This document shows, piece after piece, positions 27,817 through 39,865 of a stretch of DNA of 64,000 nucleotides (positions are counted from its first letter, which is position 1; the number at the start of each line of letters is the position of its first letter). The stretch lies in assembly GCA_947449835.1 (NCBI GenBank), contig CANFSZ010000003.1, forward strand, positions 1 to 64,000, written 5' to 3'. A program made the translations under genes and the position numbers. The notes under the pieces are model-generated. The model saw nothing but the letters and a program-made list of their open reading frames with translations. It was not told the origin of the DNA and did no database searches. This stretch comes from Opitutia bacterium. Lineage in GTDB: Bacteria > Verrucomicrobiota > Verrucomicrobiia > Opitutales > Opitutaceae.

Positions 27817-28515
27817 ATGCTCATCGCTGAAATTTTTTATTCGTTGCAGGGCGAAGGCTCATTGAGCGGCGTGCCTTCGGTTTTTGTGCGGACGAGCGGT
27901 TGCAACTTGCGCTGCGCTTGGTGCGACACGCCCTATGCCTCATGGAATCCGGAAGGGACCCAAATGCGGGTAGAAAAAATCGTCGCGGCCGTCCAAGCGT
28001 ATCCGTTTGCGCGACATGTCGTGCTCACCGGCGGCGAGCCGATGATTACAAAGGAAATAGGTGCGTTGGCGGGGGCGTTGAAGGAGCTGGGTTATCATAT
28101 CACGATCGAAACCGCCGCAACGATCACCCCGGAGGGAATCGCCTGCGATTTGGTTTCGATGTCGCCGAAATTATTGAATTCGGCGCCGCAAGGTCCGGAG
28201 CACACCACCTGGCGTAAAAAACACGAAGCCACGCGCTGGCAACCAACGGTGGTGCGCGCTTGGTTAGATACGGGATGCGATTACCAATTTAAATTCGTCG
28301 TGGCCGCACCCTCCGATGTGGAAGAAATGGAAAACATGCTGGCCTCGCTTGGCCGCGATATTCCACGTCACCGAGTGCAACTCATGCCGGAAGCGCGGAC
28401 GCTTGAATTGATGCGCGAGCGCTCAAAGTGGTTGAGCGAAGTGTGTAAATCACGGGGCTACCGCTATGCGCACCGTCTGCACATCGAACTGTATGGAAAT
28501 AAACGCGGGACCTAG
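27817..28515 (+). CDS. queE: 7-carboxy-7-deazaguanine synthase QueE (radical SAM)
   Basis: 'EIFYSLQGEGSLSGVPSVFVRTSGCNLRCAWCDTPYAS', 'VVLTGGEPMI'. Confidence 0.94.
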   Translation: MLIAEIFYSLQGEGSLSGVPSVFVRTSGCNLRCAWCDTPYASWNPEGTQMRVEKIVAAVQAYPFARHVVLTGGEPMITKEIGALAGALKELGYHITIETAATITPEGIACDLVSMSPKLLNSAPQGPEHTTWRKKHEATRWQPTVVRAWLDTGCDYQFKFVVAAPSDVEEMENMLASLGRDIPRHRVQLMPEARTLELMRERSKWLSEVCKSRGYRYAHRLHIELYGNKRGT

Positions 28516-28584
28516 CTTAAACGGAACCCGCCGCCTCGAGCTGAGGTCGGGTTAGCCCCCTGCCCTTCTTGTTGATTTATATCT

Positions 28585-29223
28585 GTGATTTCTCCTTTGC
28601 CCGATCCGCTAAAAAAATTCTCGGATGAATTGCACCTGCTCGCGGCGCGGTTCGACGAGCAGACGGTGACATTGCGGGAATTAATCGCCGCGCTCGGTGC
28701 ACGCGCCTCGGCTTTGTTGACGGTAATTCTAGCGCTGCCATTTTGTTCACCGATCACGATTCCTGGATTATCTGTGCCCTTTGGTTTAGTGATTACCGTT
28801 TTGGCGCTGCGGTTTGCTTTGGGGCTCCCGCCGTGGCTGCCAGCACGTTTACTCGACGTGAAATTACCACCGCGTTTTTTTCGGGCCGTCTTGGAAGGCG
28901 CGAGCAAGTTTATCGGGGTGATCGAGCGGCAACTTCGTCCGCGCTGGCTTTGGTTGACGGAAACCGAAGCGTTACGGCGCCTGCATATAGCCGTGGTGGG
29001 CGTCGGAGCCGTTCTGCTGTTGTTGCCGATTGGCGGGATTCCTTTCACCAACACCCTGCCGGCATTGGTCGTAGTAATCGGCACCCTTGGCGTGCTCGAG
29101 CGCGACGGTGTCGCGGTGGCTACCGCTTACGGATTTCTGGTGCTGACGATCATTTATTTTGCCGTGTTCGCCGGAGTCGTCGTGGAACTAGGCCAAAGAG
29201 TGTTCCATGGGCTAGGCTTCTGA
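28585..29223 (+). CDS. ExoD family exopolysaccharide synthesis membrane protein
   Basis: Multi-TM; 'TLRELIAALGARASALLTVILALPFCSPITIPGLSVPFG', 'LPIGGIPFTNTLPALVVVIGTLGVLERDG'. Confidence 0.8.
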   Translation: MISPLPDPLKKFSDELHLLAARFDEQTVTLRELIAALGARASALLTVILALPFCSPITIPGLSVPFGLVITVLALRFALGLPPWLPARLLDVKLPPRFFRAVLEGASKFIGVIERQLRPRWLWLTETEALRRLHIAVVGVGAVLLLLPIGGIPFTNTLPALVVVIGTLGVLERDGVAVATAYGFLVLTIIYFAVFAGVVVELGQRVFHGLGF

Positions 29224-29261
29224 GTTTTATCGTGGAGACAAAACTCTCCAAGCTCATCACC

Positions 29262-30161
29262 TCAAACGGGAGTCGTGGCGTCGTAGTCAGGTGTGGCTCC
29301 GGGATGCGCCGCGACCCACTCGCCTAGCCGACAGGCAGCGGATAACATTTCCGTATCCGTGTGAGCCGCACGCAGGAGGCTGCACAAAAATGCGGCAAGA
29401 AACGCATCTCCCGCGCCGACCGTGTCCGCGACGACAATCCGGCGGGCCGATACCCAAGTCCAGCAATCAGCCCGCAACAATCCAGCGCCGCGTTCTCCGG
29501 CCGTGATGCAGATAAACGTGGCGTTGAATTGCGCAGCGAGAGCGCGGGCGTGGGATTCTTCCTGACCCGGCGACTCCGTGGCATCAACCCAACGCGCCGC
29601 TTCGGTGGCATTAAGTTTGAGCACATTGGCCGACGAAGCAAACTCGCGCACGAGAGCAAGGTCGTCGTGCGGCGCGCGTAAATTGACGTCAAACACGCGC
29701 CAAGCGTTCACGGGCAGAGCGGCAATGAGTTGTTTAAGCACCGCGCGGTTTTCTGGGGACCGCAAAGCGAGCGAACCAAAAACAAGCGCGGGAGAATTAG
29801 CGGCGGCTTTAAGCGTATCAGAGCCGACCGTGATGCGGTCCCAAGCCACATCGCGAGCGATAACATACTGCGCATCGCCTTGAGGACTGAGAGTGGCGCT
29901 CACACGTCCCGTGGGCAGCGTGGCATGACGAGAAATAGCGGACGTGCTCACGTCCCACTGCGCGAGGCGCTGAAGAAGTTGTTCACCCAAATCATCGCGT
30001 CCAACTGCGGAAATCGGGCGCACGGGTACGGCGAGCCGATGCAGATGATAAGCGACATTAAACGGTGCGCCGCCGGGAAACGTACCGTGCGGGAGAAAAT
30101 CCCATAGCACTTCGCCGAAACAAAGTACCGGGGAATTTATGGGGGATGCGGGCATCGCCAA
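29262..30161 (-). CDS. PfkB-family carbohydrate kinase (fructokinase-like)
   Basis: 'PVLCFGEVLWDFLPHGTFPGGAPFNVAYHLHRL', 'IVVADTVGAGDAFLAAFL'. Confidence 0.88.
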   Translation of the reverse strand: MAMPASPINSPVLCFGEVLWDFLPHGTFPGGAPFNVAYHLHRLAVPVRPISAVGRDDLGEQLLQRLAQWDVSTSAISRHATLPTGRVSATLSPQGDAQYVIARDVAWDRITVGSDTLKAAANSPALVFGSLALRSPENRAVLKQLIAALPVNAWRVFDVNLRAPHDDLALVREFASSANVLKLNATEAARWVDATESPGQEESHARALAAQFNATFICITAGERGAGLLRADCWTWVSARRIVVADTVGAGDAFLAAFLCSLLRAAHTDTEMLSAACRLGEWVAAHPGATPDYDATTPV

Positions 30162-30167
30162 AACGGA

Positions 30168-30323
30168 TCAACCGCGTGATTTGGTTTTCAGCGCTCGACT
30201 CGAACAACCGCAATCTCCGCCACAACCGAGAGATTTTTTCTTGGCGCGAGCGCGCGCAATCAATCCCACCACCGCAAACGCAACGAGAACAAGAGCGATG
30301 AATGTTTGAATCGTGGGGGACAT
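30168..30323 (-). CDS. FeoB-associated small Cys-rich membrane protein
   Basis: 51 aa: one TM + 'RAKKKSLGCGGDCGCSSRALKTKSRG'; immediately downstream of feoB. Confidence 0.7.
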   Translation of the reverse strand: MSPTIQTFIALVLVAFAVVGLIARARAKKKSLGCGGDCGCSSRALKTKSRG

Positions 30324-30340
30324 CTCGAGGGACGTGCCGA

Positions 30341-32464
30341 TCAAAACCCGAGCGCGCGACCGCCTTGGTAAACTATGAAACTCAAAATCCACGCCGTGCC
30401 GGTCATGTAGAGCGTTTGAAAAATCGGCCATTTCCAGCCGTTAGTTTCACGTTTTACGACCGCGATGGTGCTCATGCACTGCATCGCGAAGACGTAAAAA
30501 ATCATCAGCGTGAAACAAACGAGCGGGGTGAAAAGCGCACGACCATCAGGCCACTTGGCGCTCAGTAACGCGGTGCGAAGCGGTGCGGTAGTTTCATCCG
30601 TAGACTCAGCATTGAAAACAACCCCCATTGTGCTGACAAAAACTTCGCGAGCCGCGAATGAACTGATGAGCCCGATACCGATCTGCCAATCGAAGCCGAT
30701 GGGCTTGATGAGCGGCTCGATGGCGTGGCCCGCCCGACCCGCAAAACTTTGCGCTAGTTGCGCGGTGGGCGTCGCACCTTCGGGCGCTTTCGGATACGCA
30801 GAGAGGAACCACAGAATAATACTTATCCCGAGAATGACCGTACCCGCGCGCCGCACAAAAATCCAAGCCCGCTCGAGCATGTGGAGCGCGACATCCTTAA
30901 AGCCGGGTAAACGGTAAGGCGGCAGTTCCATAATCATTAACGGCGGTTCGCCTTTGAGCAGCGTGCGTTTGAAAAGCCAGGCGAAGAAAAAAGCCCCGGC
31001 CGTGCCGAGAGCATACATGAAAAGCATGATTCCGACTTTGGTAAAAATGGGCACGCGTTCACCGGGAACGAGCGCGGCGATCATGAGTAAGTAAACCGGC
31101 AAACGCGCCGAGCAACTCATCAGCGGTGCAACGAGGATCGTGACCAGACGGTCTTTGGGGTCCTCGATCGTGCGTGTGGCCATGATGCCGGGTATCGCGC
31201 AGGCGTAGGAGCTGAGCATGGGAATGAAACTTTTACCATTGAGACCGACGCGGCTCATGAGGCGATCCATGATGAACGCTGCGCGAGCCATGTAGCCGGT
31301 GCTCTCCAACAACCCGATGAAGAAAAATAGAATCAAAATCTGCGGTAGAAAAACCAGCACGCCCCCTACTCCACCGACGGCTCCATCCGTAATCAGGTCG
31401 CGCAAATCTCCGGGCGGCATCGCGGATTTGATCGCGTCGGATAAAGCTGCGACGTGACCGTCGATCCAATTCATCGGACTTTCAGCGAGTGTGAAAATGC
31501 TGAAAAACAACAACGTCATCACGGCTCCGAGCACCACCCAACCCCAAAGCGCGTGCGTGGCGATGGCGTCGATTTTATCCGAAGTGCTGGGTCCCGCTTC
31601 GGTCCGTAATTGCACGACTTCGGCCGCGAGTGCGCCGATCGCATCATAACGTGAACTCACCAAGGTGCCGGCCCAATCGGTTCCCTCCTGCGTCCAACGT
31701 GATTGCCACGCGCGGAGAATTTCAATCGTGCGGTGGCTGAGCGGCGTCGAGCCGGCGACCCGCACGGAATCTTGATCCGTGAGTAACAAGAGCGCTTCAG
31801 CCCGAGCGACGAGCGGGGATTTGCGATCGCCTTCAACCAGCGCTGCGGCGATTTCAGAAACAGCCGGAGCAATGGCGGCGGGAACCGTCCACGCATGCCG
31901 CGCGAGAGGCAGATCGGCGCGGCTCATCGCGAGTTTGAGTTCGATCAAGCCGCGTTGGTGAATCGCTTCACAGGCGATGACGGGGATACCGAGTAATTTT
32001 TCAAGTTGCTCGACGCGAATCTCAAGCCCGGCGCGAGCGGCGAGGTCCATCATGTTGAGCACTAAAATCACGGGGCGACCAAGATCGAGAATCTGGTGAA
32101 CGAGATAGAGATTTCGCTCAAGGTTGGTGGCGTCGACGATGCACAAAATGCGATCGGGTTGCGCGGTATCGGCGCGGCGACCGAGGAGCACGTCGCGGGT
32201 CACGGCTTCATCGGGTGAGCGAGCGGCGAGAGAATACGTGCCCGGCAAGTCAATCACGGTGATGGGTTGGCCGTGTTGCGAATAAGCGGTGCCTATTTTT
32301 TTCTCAACCGTGACGCCGGGATAGTTGCCGACTTTTTGTTTCAGCCCGGTGAGGGCGTTGAAGAGCGTGCTTTTGCCGCAGTTGGGATTACCGACGAGCG
32401 CGTAGACGGGTTGGCGCGAGGTGGCGCCTGCAGCGTTGACGGTGATGTGAGCGGGCAAAGCCAT
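30341..32464 (-). CDS. feoB: Ferrous iron transport protein FeoB
   Basis: 'ALVGNPNCGKSTLFNALTGLKQKVGNYPGVTVEKK', 'VIDLPGTYSLAARSPDE', C-terminal multi-TM with 'VLVFLPQILILFFFIGLLESTGYMARAAFIMDRLM'. Confidence 0.96.
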   Translation of the reverse strand: MALPAHITVNAAGATSRQPVYALVGNPNCGKSTLFNALTGLKQKVGNYPGVTVEKKIGTAYSQHGQPITVIDLPGTYSLAARSPDEAVTRDVLLGRRADTAQPDRILCIVDATNLERNLYLVHQILDLGRPVILVLNMMDLAARAGLEIRVEQLEKLLGIPVIACEAIHQRGLIELKLAMSRADLPLARHAWTVPAAIAPAVSEIAAALVEGDRKSPLVARAEALLLLTDQDSVRVAGSTPLSHRTIEILRAWQSRWTQEGTDWAGTLVSSRYDAIGALAAEVVQLRTEAGPSTSDKIDAIATHALWGWVVLGAVMTLLFFSIFTLAESPMNWIDGHVAALSDAIKSAMPPGDLRDLITDGAVGGVGGVLVFLPQILILFFFIGLLESTGYMARAAFIMDRLMSRVGLNGKSFIPMLSSYACAIPGIMATRTIEDPKDRLVTILVAPLMSCSARLPVYLLMIAALVPGERVPIFTKVGIMLFMYALGTAGAFFFAWLFKRTLLKGEPPLMIMELPPYRLPGFKDVALHMLERAWIFVRRAGTVILGISIILWFLSAYPKAPEGATPTAQLAQSFAGRAGHAIEPLIKPIGFDWQIGIGLISSFAAREVFVSTMGVVFNAESTDETTAPLRTALLSAKWPDGRALFTPLVCFTLMIFYVFAMQCMSTIAVVKRETNGWKWPIFQTLYMTGTAWILSFIVYQGGRALGF

Positions 32465-32481
32465 GGTCGCAGAAAAATTAT

Positions 32482-32727
32482 TTACGCCGCCGGTTCCACG
32501 AGGATGTGATCGGCCTCGGATTTGCGCAGCGTGAGGTGATAGCCGCGGACCTTAATCTCGATCGGGTCACCCAGCGGTGCCGTGCGCACCAGCGTCAACG
32601 TCGTACCGGCAAGTAAGCCCATTTCGCGGAGCCGGAGAAATGCGGTCCCGGCCTTGGGGAAATCTCGGAGGGTCGCGGTCGCACCGACCGGGAGTTGGGA
32701 CAACGATATCAAGGAAGCGGAGGCCAT
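32482..32727 (-). CDS. feoA: FeoA-domain protein (copy 1)
   Basis: 'RLREMGLLAGTTLTLVRTAPLGDPIEIKVRGYHLTLRKSEADHILVE'. Confidence 0.88.
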   Translation of the reverse strand: MASASLISLSQLPVGATATLRDFPKAGTAFLRLREMGLLAGTTLTLVRTAPLGDPIEIKVRGYHLTLRKSEADHILVEPAA

Positions 32728-32759
32728 GATACAAACGCGGCTAAACCGGGCGCACTTCC

Positions 32760-33026
32760 CTACCCTGCGACCGGAGATGATGGGCTAATTTTCTCCACCA
32801 AAATGTGACTCGCGGCGGCGTGGCTGAGGGCGATGCGCGTGCCGCTCACTTGGCAAATGATCGTGGTGGTGCCCGAAATTTTCGTCACACAGGCGGATTC
32901 ACCGAGGCCCATCTCGCGCACGCGTTGGCAAAAATGCGTGTCGCCGGTAAGACCGCAGACTCGGCCAGCCGCACCCGCATTGAGCTGGCACAGAGGCGTC
33001 GGCGCGGTAGTGGTCTCGCGATTCAT
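32760..33026 (-). CDS. FeoA-domain protein (copy 2)
   Basis: 'CQLNAGAAGRVCGLTGDTHFCQRVREMGLGESACVTKISGTTTIICQVSGTRIALSHAAASHILVE'. Confidence 0.8.
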   Translation of the reverse strand: MNRETTTAPTPLCQLNAGAAGRVCGLTGDTHFCQRVREMGLGESACVTKISGTTTIICQVSGTRIALSHAAASHILVEKISPSSPVAG

Positions 33027-33092
33027 CGGAGTCGCAAGGTGTGCCCGACCCGACGAGGTTTCAAGGGCAAGTTCTGGTCGGCGCGGCGATTC

Positions 33093-33123
33093 ACAAAAAA
33101 AGCGCGGCGATGGGGCCGCGCTT
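33093..33123 (-). terminator. Rho-independent terminator of the atp operon (9-bp stem AAGCGCGGC/GCCGCGCTT plus T-run)
   Basis: Read directly: cacaaaaaaagcgcggcgatggggccgcgctt, 25 bp beyond the atpC stop. Confidence 0.8.
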
Positions 33124-33147
33124 GAGGAGATCTGACTCGCGAATCGG

Positions 33148-33555
33148 TCAACGGCGCCGACGCTTGATCGCCAACTGCGTGCCCGCGAAACGCACCATGG
33201 TTTGAAGGTGCTCGAATTCGTTCGGGTCCATGTCTTTTGCTTCTTTCATCGCGAGTTCGGCGCGCTGCATGGCTTGTTCCGCGGCTTTTTCGTCGATTTT
33301 TTCCTCGGTGATCGCGTGTTCGGCGAGAACCGAGATCTTGTCGCCAGAGATCTGGGCAAAGCCGCCACCGACGGCGAGGAGAAGCACCGTGGAGCCCTTG
33401 GTCACACGTAGTTCGCCGTGCTCGACTTGCGTGAGCAGCGGGATGTGTCCGGGGAGGATGCCGATTTCACCGTCCACCGTCGGGATGACGACGGTGTCGA
33501 TAGTATCGGAATAAACCCGGGCCTCGGGTGTGACGATTTCGAGGGTGAGGGCCAT
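33148..33555 (-). CDS. atpC: F1 ATP synthase epsilon subunit
   Basis: 'LTLEIVTPEARVYSDTIDTVVIPTVDGEIGILPGHIPLLTQVEHGEL'. Confidence 0.95.
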   Translation of the reverse strand: MALTLEIVTPEARVYSDTIDTVVIPTVDGEIGILPGHIPLLTQVEHGELRVTKGSTVLLLAVGGGFAQISGDKISVLAEHAITEEKIDEKAAEQAMQRAELAMKEAKDMDPNEFEHLQTMVRFAGTQLAIKRRRR

Positions 33556-33561
33556 GGCGGA

Positions 33562-35891
<2,330 letters not shown>

Positions 35892-35926
35892 GGTGAATAA
35901 GAGGGTTGGCGAGGAGCCGAGACGTT

Positions 35927-37453
35927 TTAGGCCGTGTAGCCGGATTTCCACTCGTCGCAGGCGGCCTGAAGTTTGGCTTCGAGGTCTTTGTCGAGAGCGG
36001 CTTTGTTGCGGATTTCCGTGAGGAGGGCGTCTTTGCGGGTCGTGAAGAAATTCTTCATGTTGGCCGCGGCGGCGACGACCTTCTTGGCGTCGATCGGGTC
36101 GAAGAAGCCTTTCTGCATGGCGAAGAGAATCGAGACTTGGAGCTCGATGGCGGCCGGGCTGAAAGCGGGTTGTTTGAAAAGTTCGACGATGCGGGCACCG
36201 CGTTCGAGTTGGGCCTTGGTCTTGGCGTCGAGGTCGGAACCGAATTGCGCGAAAGCCGCGAGTTCGCGGAACTGGGCGAGCTCGCCCTTGAGTTTGCCGC
36301 CGACTTGTTTGGTGGCCTTGATCTGAGCGGAGGAACCGACGCGGGAAACCGAGAGACCGACGGAAACGGCGGGACGGATGCCTTGGTTGAAGAGATCGGT
36401 TTCGAGGAAGATTTGGCCGTCGGTGATGGAGATCACGTTGGTCGGAATGTACGCGGAAACATCGCCAGCTAGGGTTTCGATGATCGGCAGCGCGGTGAGC
36501 GAGCCTTTGCCGTCGAGACGTGCGGCGCGTTCAAGGAGGCGGCTGTGGAGATAGAATACGTCGCCAGGATAAGCTTCGCGGCCTGAAGGACGCTTCAGGA
36601 TGAGCGAGATCTGGCGGTAGGCGACGGCATGCTTGGAGAGATCGTCATAAACGATGAGCGCATCCATGCCGTTTTCCATGAACCATTCGCCCATCGCCGC
36701 GCCGGAGTAAGGCGCGATGTATTGGTTGGCGGGATTATCGGCCGCGGTGGCGGCGACGATGATCGTGTATTCAAGGGCACCGGCGGCTTCGAGTGCGGCG
36801 ACGGTGCGCACGATGTTCGAGCTCTTTTGACCGATGGCGACGTAGATGGAGTAAACCGGGCGGAACTTCGCGTCACCACTGGCGAGACCGACTTTATTAA
36901 TCTTGGCCTGATTGATGATCGTATCGATCGCGATGGTGGTCTTGCCGGTGCCACGGTCGCCGATGATGAGTTCGCGTTGGCCGCGGCCGATCGGGATCAT
37001 GGAATCGATGGCCATGATGCCGGTGAACAACGGTTGATTCACGGATTTGCGGGCCATGATGCCGGGCGCGATGCGCTCGACGGGATAAGTTTCTTTGGCG
37101 TCGATCGGGCCTTTGCCGTCAACGGCGTTACCGAGGGCGTCGACGACGCGACCGAGCAGGGCTTTGCCAACGGGAACGGAAAGGAGCTTACCGGTGGTGG
37201 TGACTTCGTCGCCTTCTTTGAGCTTGGAGACGTCGCCGAGAATGACGCAGCCGACCTCGGTCTCTTCAAGATTCAGGGCGATGCCGATGGCGCCGCCGGG
37301 AAACGCGACCATCTCGTTGTACATGACGTCGGAGAGGCCATCGATTTTGGCCACGCCGTCGGCGATGGTGCGGATGTTGCCGGTGTTTTTCTTGACCGCT
37401 TTGGTCGAGAGCTTGGCGATCTGTTGTTCGATTTGGTCGAGGACGGTGCTCAT
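35927..37453 (-). CDS. atpA: F1 ATP synthase alpha subunit
   Basis: '[29 protein letters not shown]', '[47 protein letters not shown]'. Confidence 0.97.
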   Translation of the reverse strand: MSTVLDQIEQQIAKLSTKAVKKNTGNIRTIADGVAKIDGLSDVMYNEMVAFPGGAIGIALNLEETEVGCVILGDVSKLKEGDEVTTTGKLLSVPVGKALLGRVVDALGNAVDGKGPIDAKETYPVERIAPGIMARKSVNQPLFTGIMAIDSMIPIGRGQRELIIGDRGTGKTTIAIDTIINQAKINKVGLASGDAKFRPVYSIYVAIGQKSSNIVRTVAALEAAGALEYTIIVAATAADNPANQYIAPYSGAAMGEWFMENGMDALIVYDDLSKHAVAYRQISLILKRPSGREAYPGDVFYLHSRLLERAARLDGKGSLTALPIIETLAGDVSAYIPTNVISITDGQIFLETDLFNQGIRPAVSVGLSVSRVGSSAQIKATKQVGGKLKGELAQFRELAAFAQFGSDLDAKTKAQLERGARIVELFKQPAFSPAAIELQVSILFAMQKGFFDPIDAKKVVAAAANMKNFFTTRKDALLTEIRNKAALDKDLEAKLQAACDEWKSGYTA

Positions 37454-37489
37454 CTCAGGTAAAGGCGTGAAGGGTTCGAGGAACGGGTT

Positions 37490-37885
37490 TTAAACAGAAA
37501 GGGAAAGGGCGGCGAGTTGGCTGGAGACGGAAGATTCGTAAACGTCATCGCCGACGCGTACGCGCAAGCCGGCCAGGAGCGCGGGATGCGCATGCGCGGT
37601 GGCGGTGATCGGGCGGCGATAGTTTTTGGTCATGGCGGCGGCAATCGCGGCGAGCGCGGTGGGCGCCACGGCACCGGCGTGCTCGACGCGGGCTTCGCTC
37701 TTGGCGAGTTCGACGGCGATCAGGCGATGATAAGCCTTAAGCACGAGCACCGCATTGGCCGGGGCGTGTTTTTCAACGTAGGCGAGCACGCCGGCCACGC
37801 GATCGGTAGAGACGACGTGGTCGACCACACTCAATTTAAAGAGTTGGCGAGCGAGTTGCTGAGCTTGTTTAGCGGCGGCGGCCAT
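37490..37885 (-). CDS. atpH: F1 ATP synthase delta subunit
   Basis: Position between atpF and atpA; C-term 'ALLAGLRVRVGDDVYESSVSSQLAALSLSV' typical of OSCP/delta. Confidence 0.85.
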   Translation of the reverse strand: MAAAAKQAQQLARQLFKLSVVDHVVSTDRVAGVLAYVEKHAPANAVLVLKAYHRLIAVELAKSEARVEHAGAVAPTALAAIAAAMTKNYRRPITATAHAHPALLAGLRVRVGDDVYESSVSSQLAALSLSV

Positions 37886-37909
37886 GCGAAGCGCGTGGGT
37901 TGTTAAAAA

Positions 37910-38488
37910 TTAAACGCCGGTGAGCTCGCGAGCAGCGGTCTCATTGTAGGAGGCGCGATCCGCGTCGGTGAGTTTCTTGGCGAGCACGCGTTCCGTGGTG
38001 GCAACGACGAGGCGAGCGATCTCGGTGCGAGCTTCCGCGAGCATTTTCTTTTTCTCGAGCTCGATGGCTTCTTGCGCCTTGGCGATGAGGCCGGAGGCTT
38101 TCTCGATCGCTTCTTTTTGCTGTTTGTCGGCAAATTCCTTGGCGGCTTTTTGAGCCTCCGCGACGATGGCTTGGGCTTTTTGCTGAGCTTCTTTGAGCGC
38201 GACTTCGGTCTGCTGCTGCGTGGCTGCGAGACGAGTTTCCATCTCTTCGGCATATTTGAGGCCGGCATCGATTTGATGCGTGCGCTCATCCATCGCAGCG
38301 ATGGTGGGCTTGATGCCTTTCCAATAAAGAACTACGAAGAGGATGCCGAAGCTGATCGCTTGGACGACGACGTATTTCCACTCGAGGCCGAATTTCTCGA
38401 CGATGCCGGGTTCGGCAGCGACGGCGTGGGCCGCATGGGCAGCGGCCGCGGGGGCTTCAACGACAGCGAGAAACAGCGAGTGCAGCAT
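37910..38488 (-). CDS. atpF: Fo ATP synthase subunit b
   Basis: N-terminal TM followed by long coiled coil; '[24 protein letters not shown]'; operon position. Internal ATG 38488 preferred. Confidence 0.92.
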   Translation of the reverse strand: MLHSLFLAVVEAPAAAAHAAHAVAAEPGIVEKFGLEWKYVVVQAISFGILFVVLYWKGIKPTIAAMDERTHQIDAGLKYAEEMETRLAATQQQTEVALKEAQQKAQAIVAEAQKAAKEFADKQQKEAIEKASGLIAKAQEAIELEKKKMLAEARTEIARLVVATTERVLAKKLTDADRASYNETAARELTGV

Positions 38489-38518
38489 GGCGGATGAAAT
38501 GACTAGGGAAAGAGGTAG

Positions 38519-38547
38519 GGCCGCGCCACCCAAATAGGTGCGCGGCC
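38519..38547. repeat. Strong intercistronic hairpin between atpE and atpF (11 bp, one bulge, 6-nt loop, no T-run)
   Basis: ggccgcgccacc-caaata-ggtgcgcggcc read directly. Confidence 0.7.
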
Positions 38548-38557
38548 ACGGGACAAA

Positions 38558-38767
38558 TTACTTGGCGAGGAACAGCGCGAGCACGCCGAGACCTTCAGCG
38601 AGGGCCATACCGATGATGGCTTGGACGAGGATCTTGGTGGCGGCGCCGGGATTGCGGCCGACGGCTTCGGCGGCTTTGGTGCCGATCATACCGACGCCGA
38701 TGGCGGCGCCGAGAAGACCGAATGCACTGGCGAGGTTGCCGTTGATTTCAGCGATGATGGTGGTCAT
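38558..38767 (-). CDS. atpE: Fo ATP synthase subunit c
   Basis: 'FGLLGAAIGVGMIGTKAAEAVGRNPGAATKILVQAIIGMALAEGLGVLALFLAK'; GxGxG helix and carboxylate in AEG. Confidence 0.95.
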   Translation of the reverse strand: MTTIIAEINGNLASAFGLLGAAIGVGMIGTKAAEAVGRNPGAATKILVQAIIGMALAEGLGVLALFLAK

Positions 38768-38848
38768 GTAGTGTATGTATTTTTTGGTTGTGGTTGCCGC
38801 CGTGCGCACACTTGGGCACGCTCCCGACGATAAAGGGTTAATTAAAAA

Positions 38849-39763
38849 TCAGTGATGTCCTTCGGCCCCGTCCTCGTGATCGTGGCCATCGCCGTGATTA
38901 CAAATAAGGCCGATATAAACCGAACTGAGGAGCGTGAAAACCAAGGCCTGAATCAGCCCGACCAACAGCTCCATAAAATAGAAGACGAAAAAATATCCCG
39001 TGCCGTGCAACAGGCTTTCGCCGCCAAAAATATTACCGAACAAACGGACCGAAAGCGTAAACGGCCGAATACTGATCGACATGATTTCGATCACGCCCAC
39101 GACCAAGAAAACGATCGATAATATATAATAGAGAAAAATCGGAGTTTCTTTCTTATCCGCTTTATTCCCAAAAATGTCCTGCCAGATCACTTTGGGACCG
39201 GCGAATTTGAAGATGATAATCAACCACGCGCCGAAGGAAATCGCCGCGAGCGCGATGGTCGCGTTGAAATCTGCCATCACCGGCCGGATCAAGGCAGTGG
39301 TAAGGTGAAATTCACCATTAACTTCATGCCCCATGCCCATCGTACCCACACCGGGTAGCAAACCCATCCAGTGCTGCATCAAAATGAAAATGAAAAACGT
39401 CAGGAGCAACGGGAACGCGAACGGGAACGCTTTTTTGCCAATAATCGGCTCCAGCAAATCCCGCAATCCGCTCACCAAAGACTCAACCACCGCTTGACCC
39501 TTTGAGGGCAAAATCGACGGCTTACCAATCAGCCAAAGAATGAGACCGATCATGGCCGCCGAAAACAACCAACCCGTAACCATGCTGTTGGTAATCGCCC
39601 AACCCCCACCAAAATCGTACAATTTTGAGGCTGCTGGCGAGACGCCGCCTTCACTCGCTGACACGGTTTGACCGGCCAGGAGCAGGATGGAGAGAGAAAC
39701 GAGTTTAAGGACTCGGGACATGGCGCGCGATACAGCTTGAGAGGTTTTGAAAGGTTCTGACAT
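38849..39763 (-). CDS. atpB: Fo ATP synthase subunit a
   Basis: 'ISIRPFTLSVRLFGNIFGGESLL' with conserved Arg; His-rich C-terminus 'HGDGHDHEDGAEGHH'; start Met 39763 or 39721. Confidence 0.94.
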   Translation of the reverse strand: MSEPFKTSQAVSRAMSRVLKLVSLSILLLAGQTVSASEGGVSPAASKLYDFGGGWAITNSMVTGWLFSAAMIGLILWLIGKPSILPSKGQAVVESLVSGLRDLLEPIIGKKAFPFAFPLLLTFFIFILMQHWMGLLPGVGTMGMGHEVNGEFHLTTALIRPVMADFNATIALAAISFGAWLIIIFKFAGPKVIWQDIFGNKADKKETPIFLYYILSIVFLVVGVIEIMSISIRPFTLSVRLFGNIFGGESLLHGTGYFFVFYFMELLVGLIQALVFTLLSSVYIGLICNHGDGHDHEDGAEGHH

Positions 39764-39865
39764 AGGCAAACGAGATCCCCTCCGTCAATCCCGTAAACCG
39801 TCTCGCACCGACGTGAAGCTGCATTTTTACCCCGCGGCGTCCGATCTTCTACCCCACACCCGCAC

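Noticed and set aside
28525-28553. Hairpin AACCCG..CGGGTT after queE
   Set aside because: Internal mismatches and no T-run; too weak to call a terminator.
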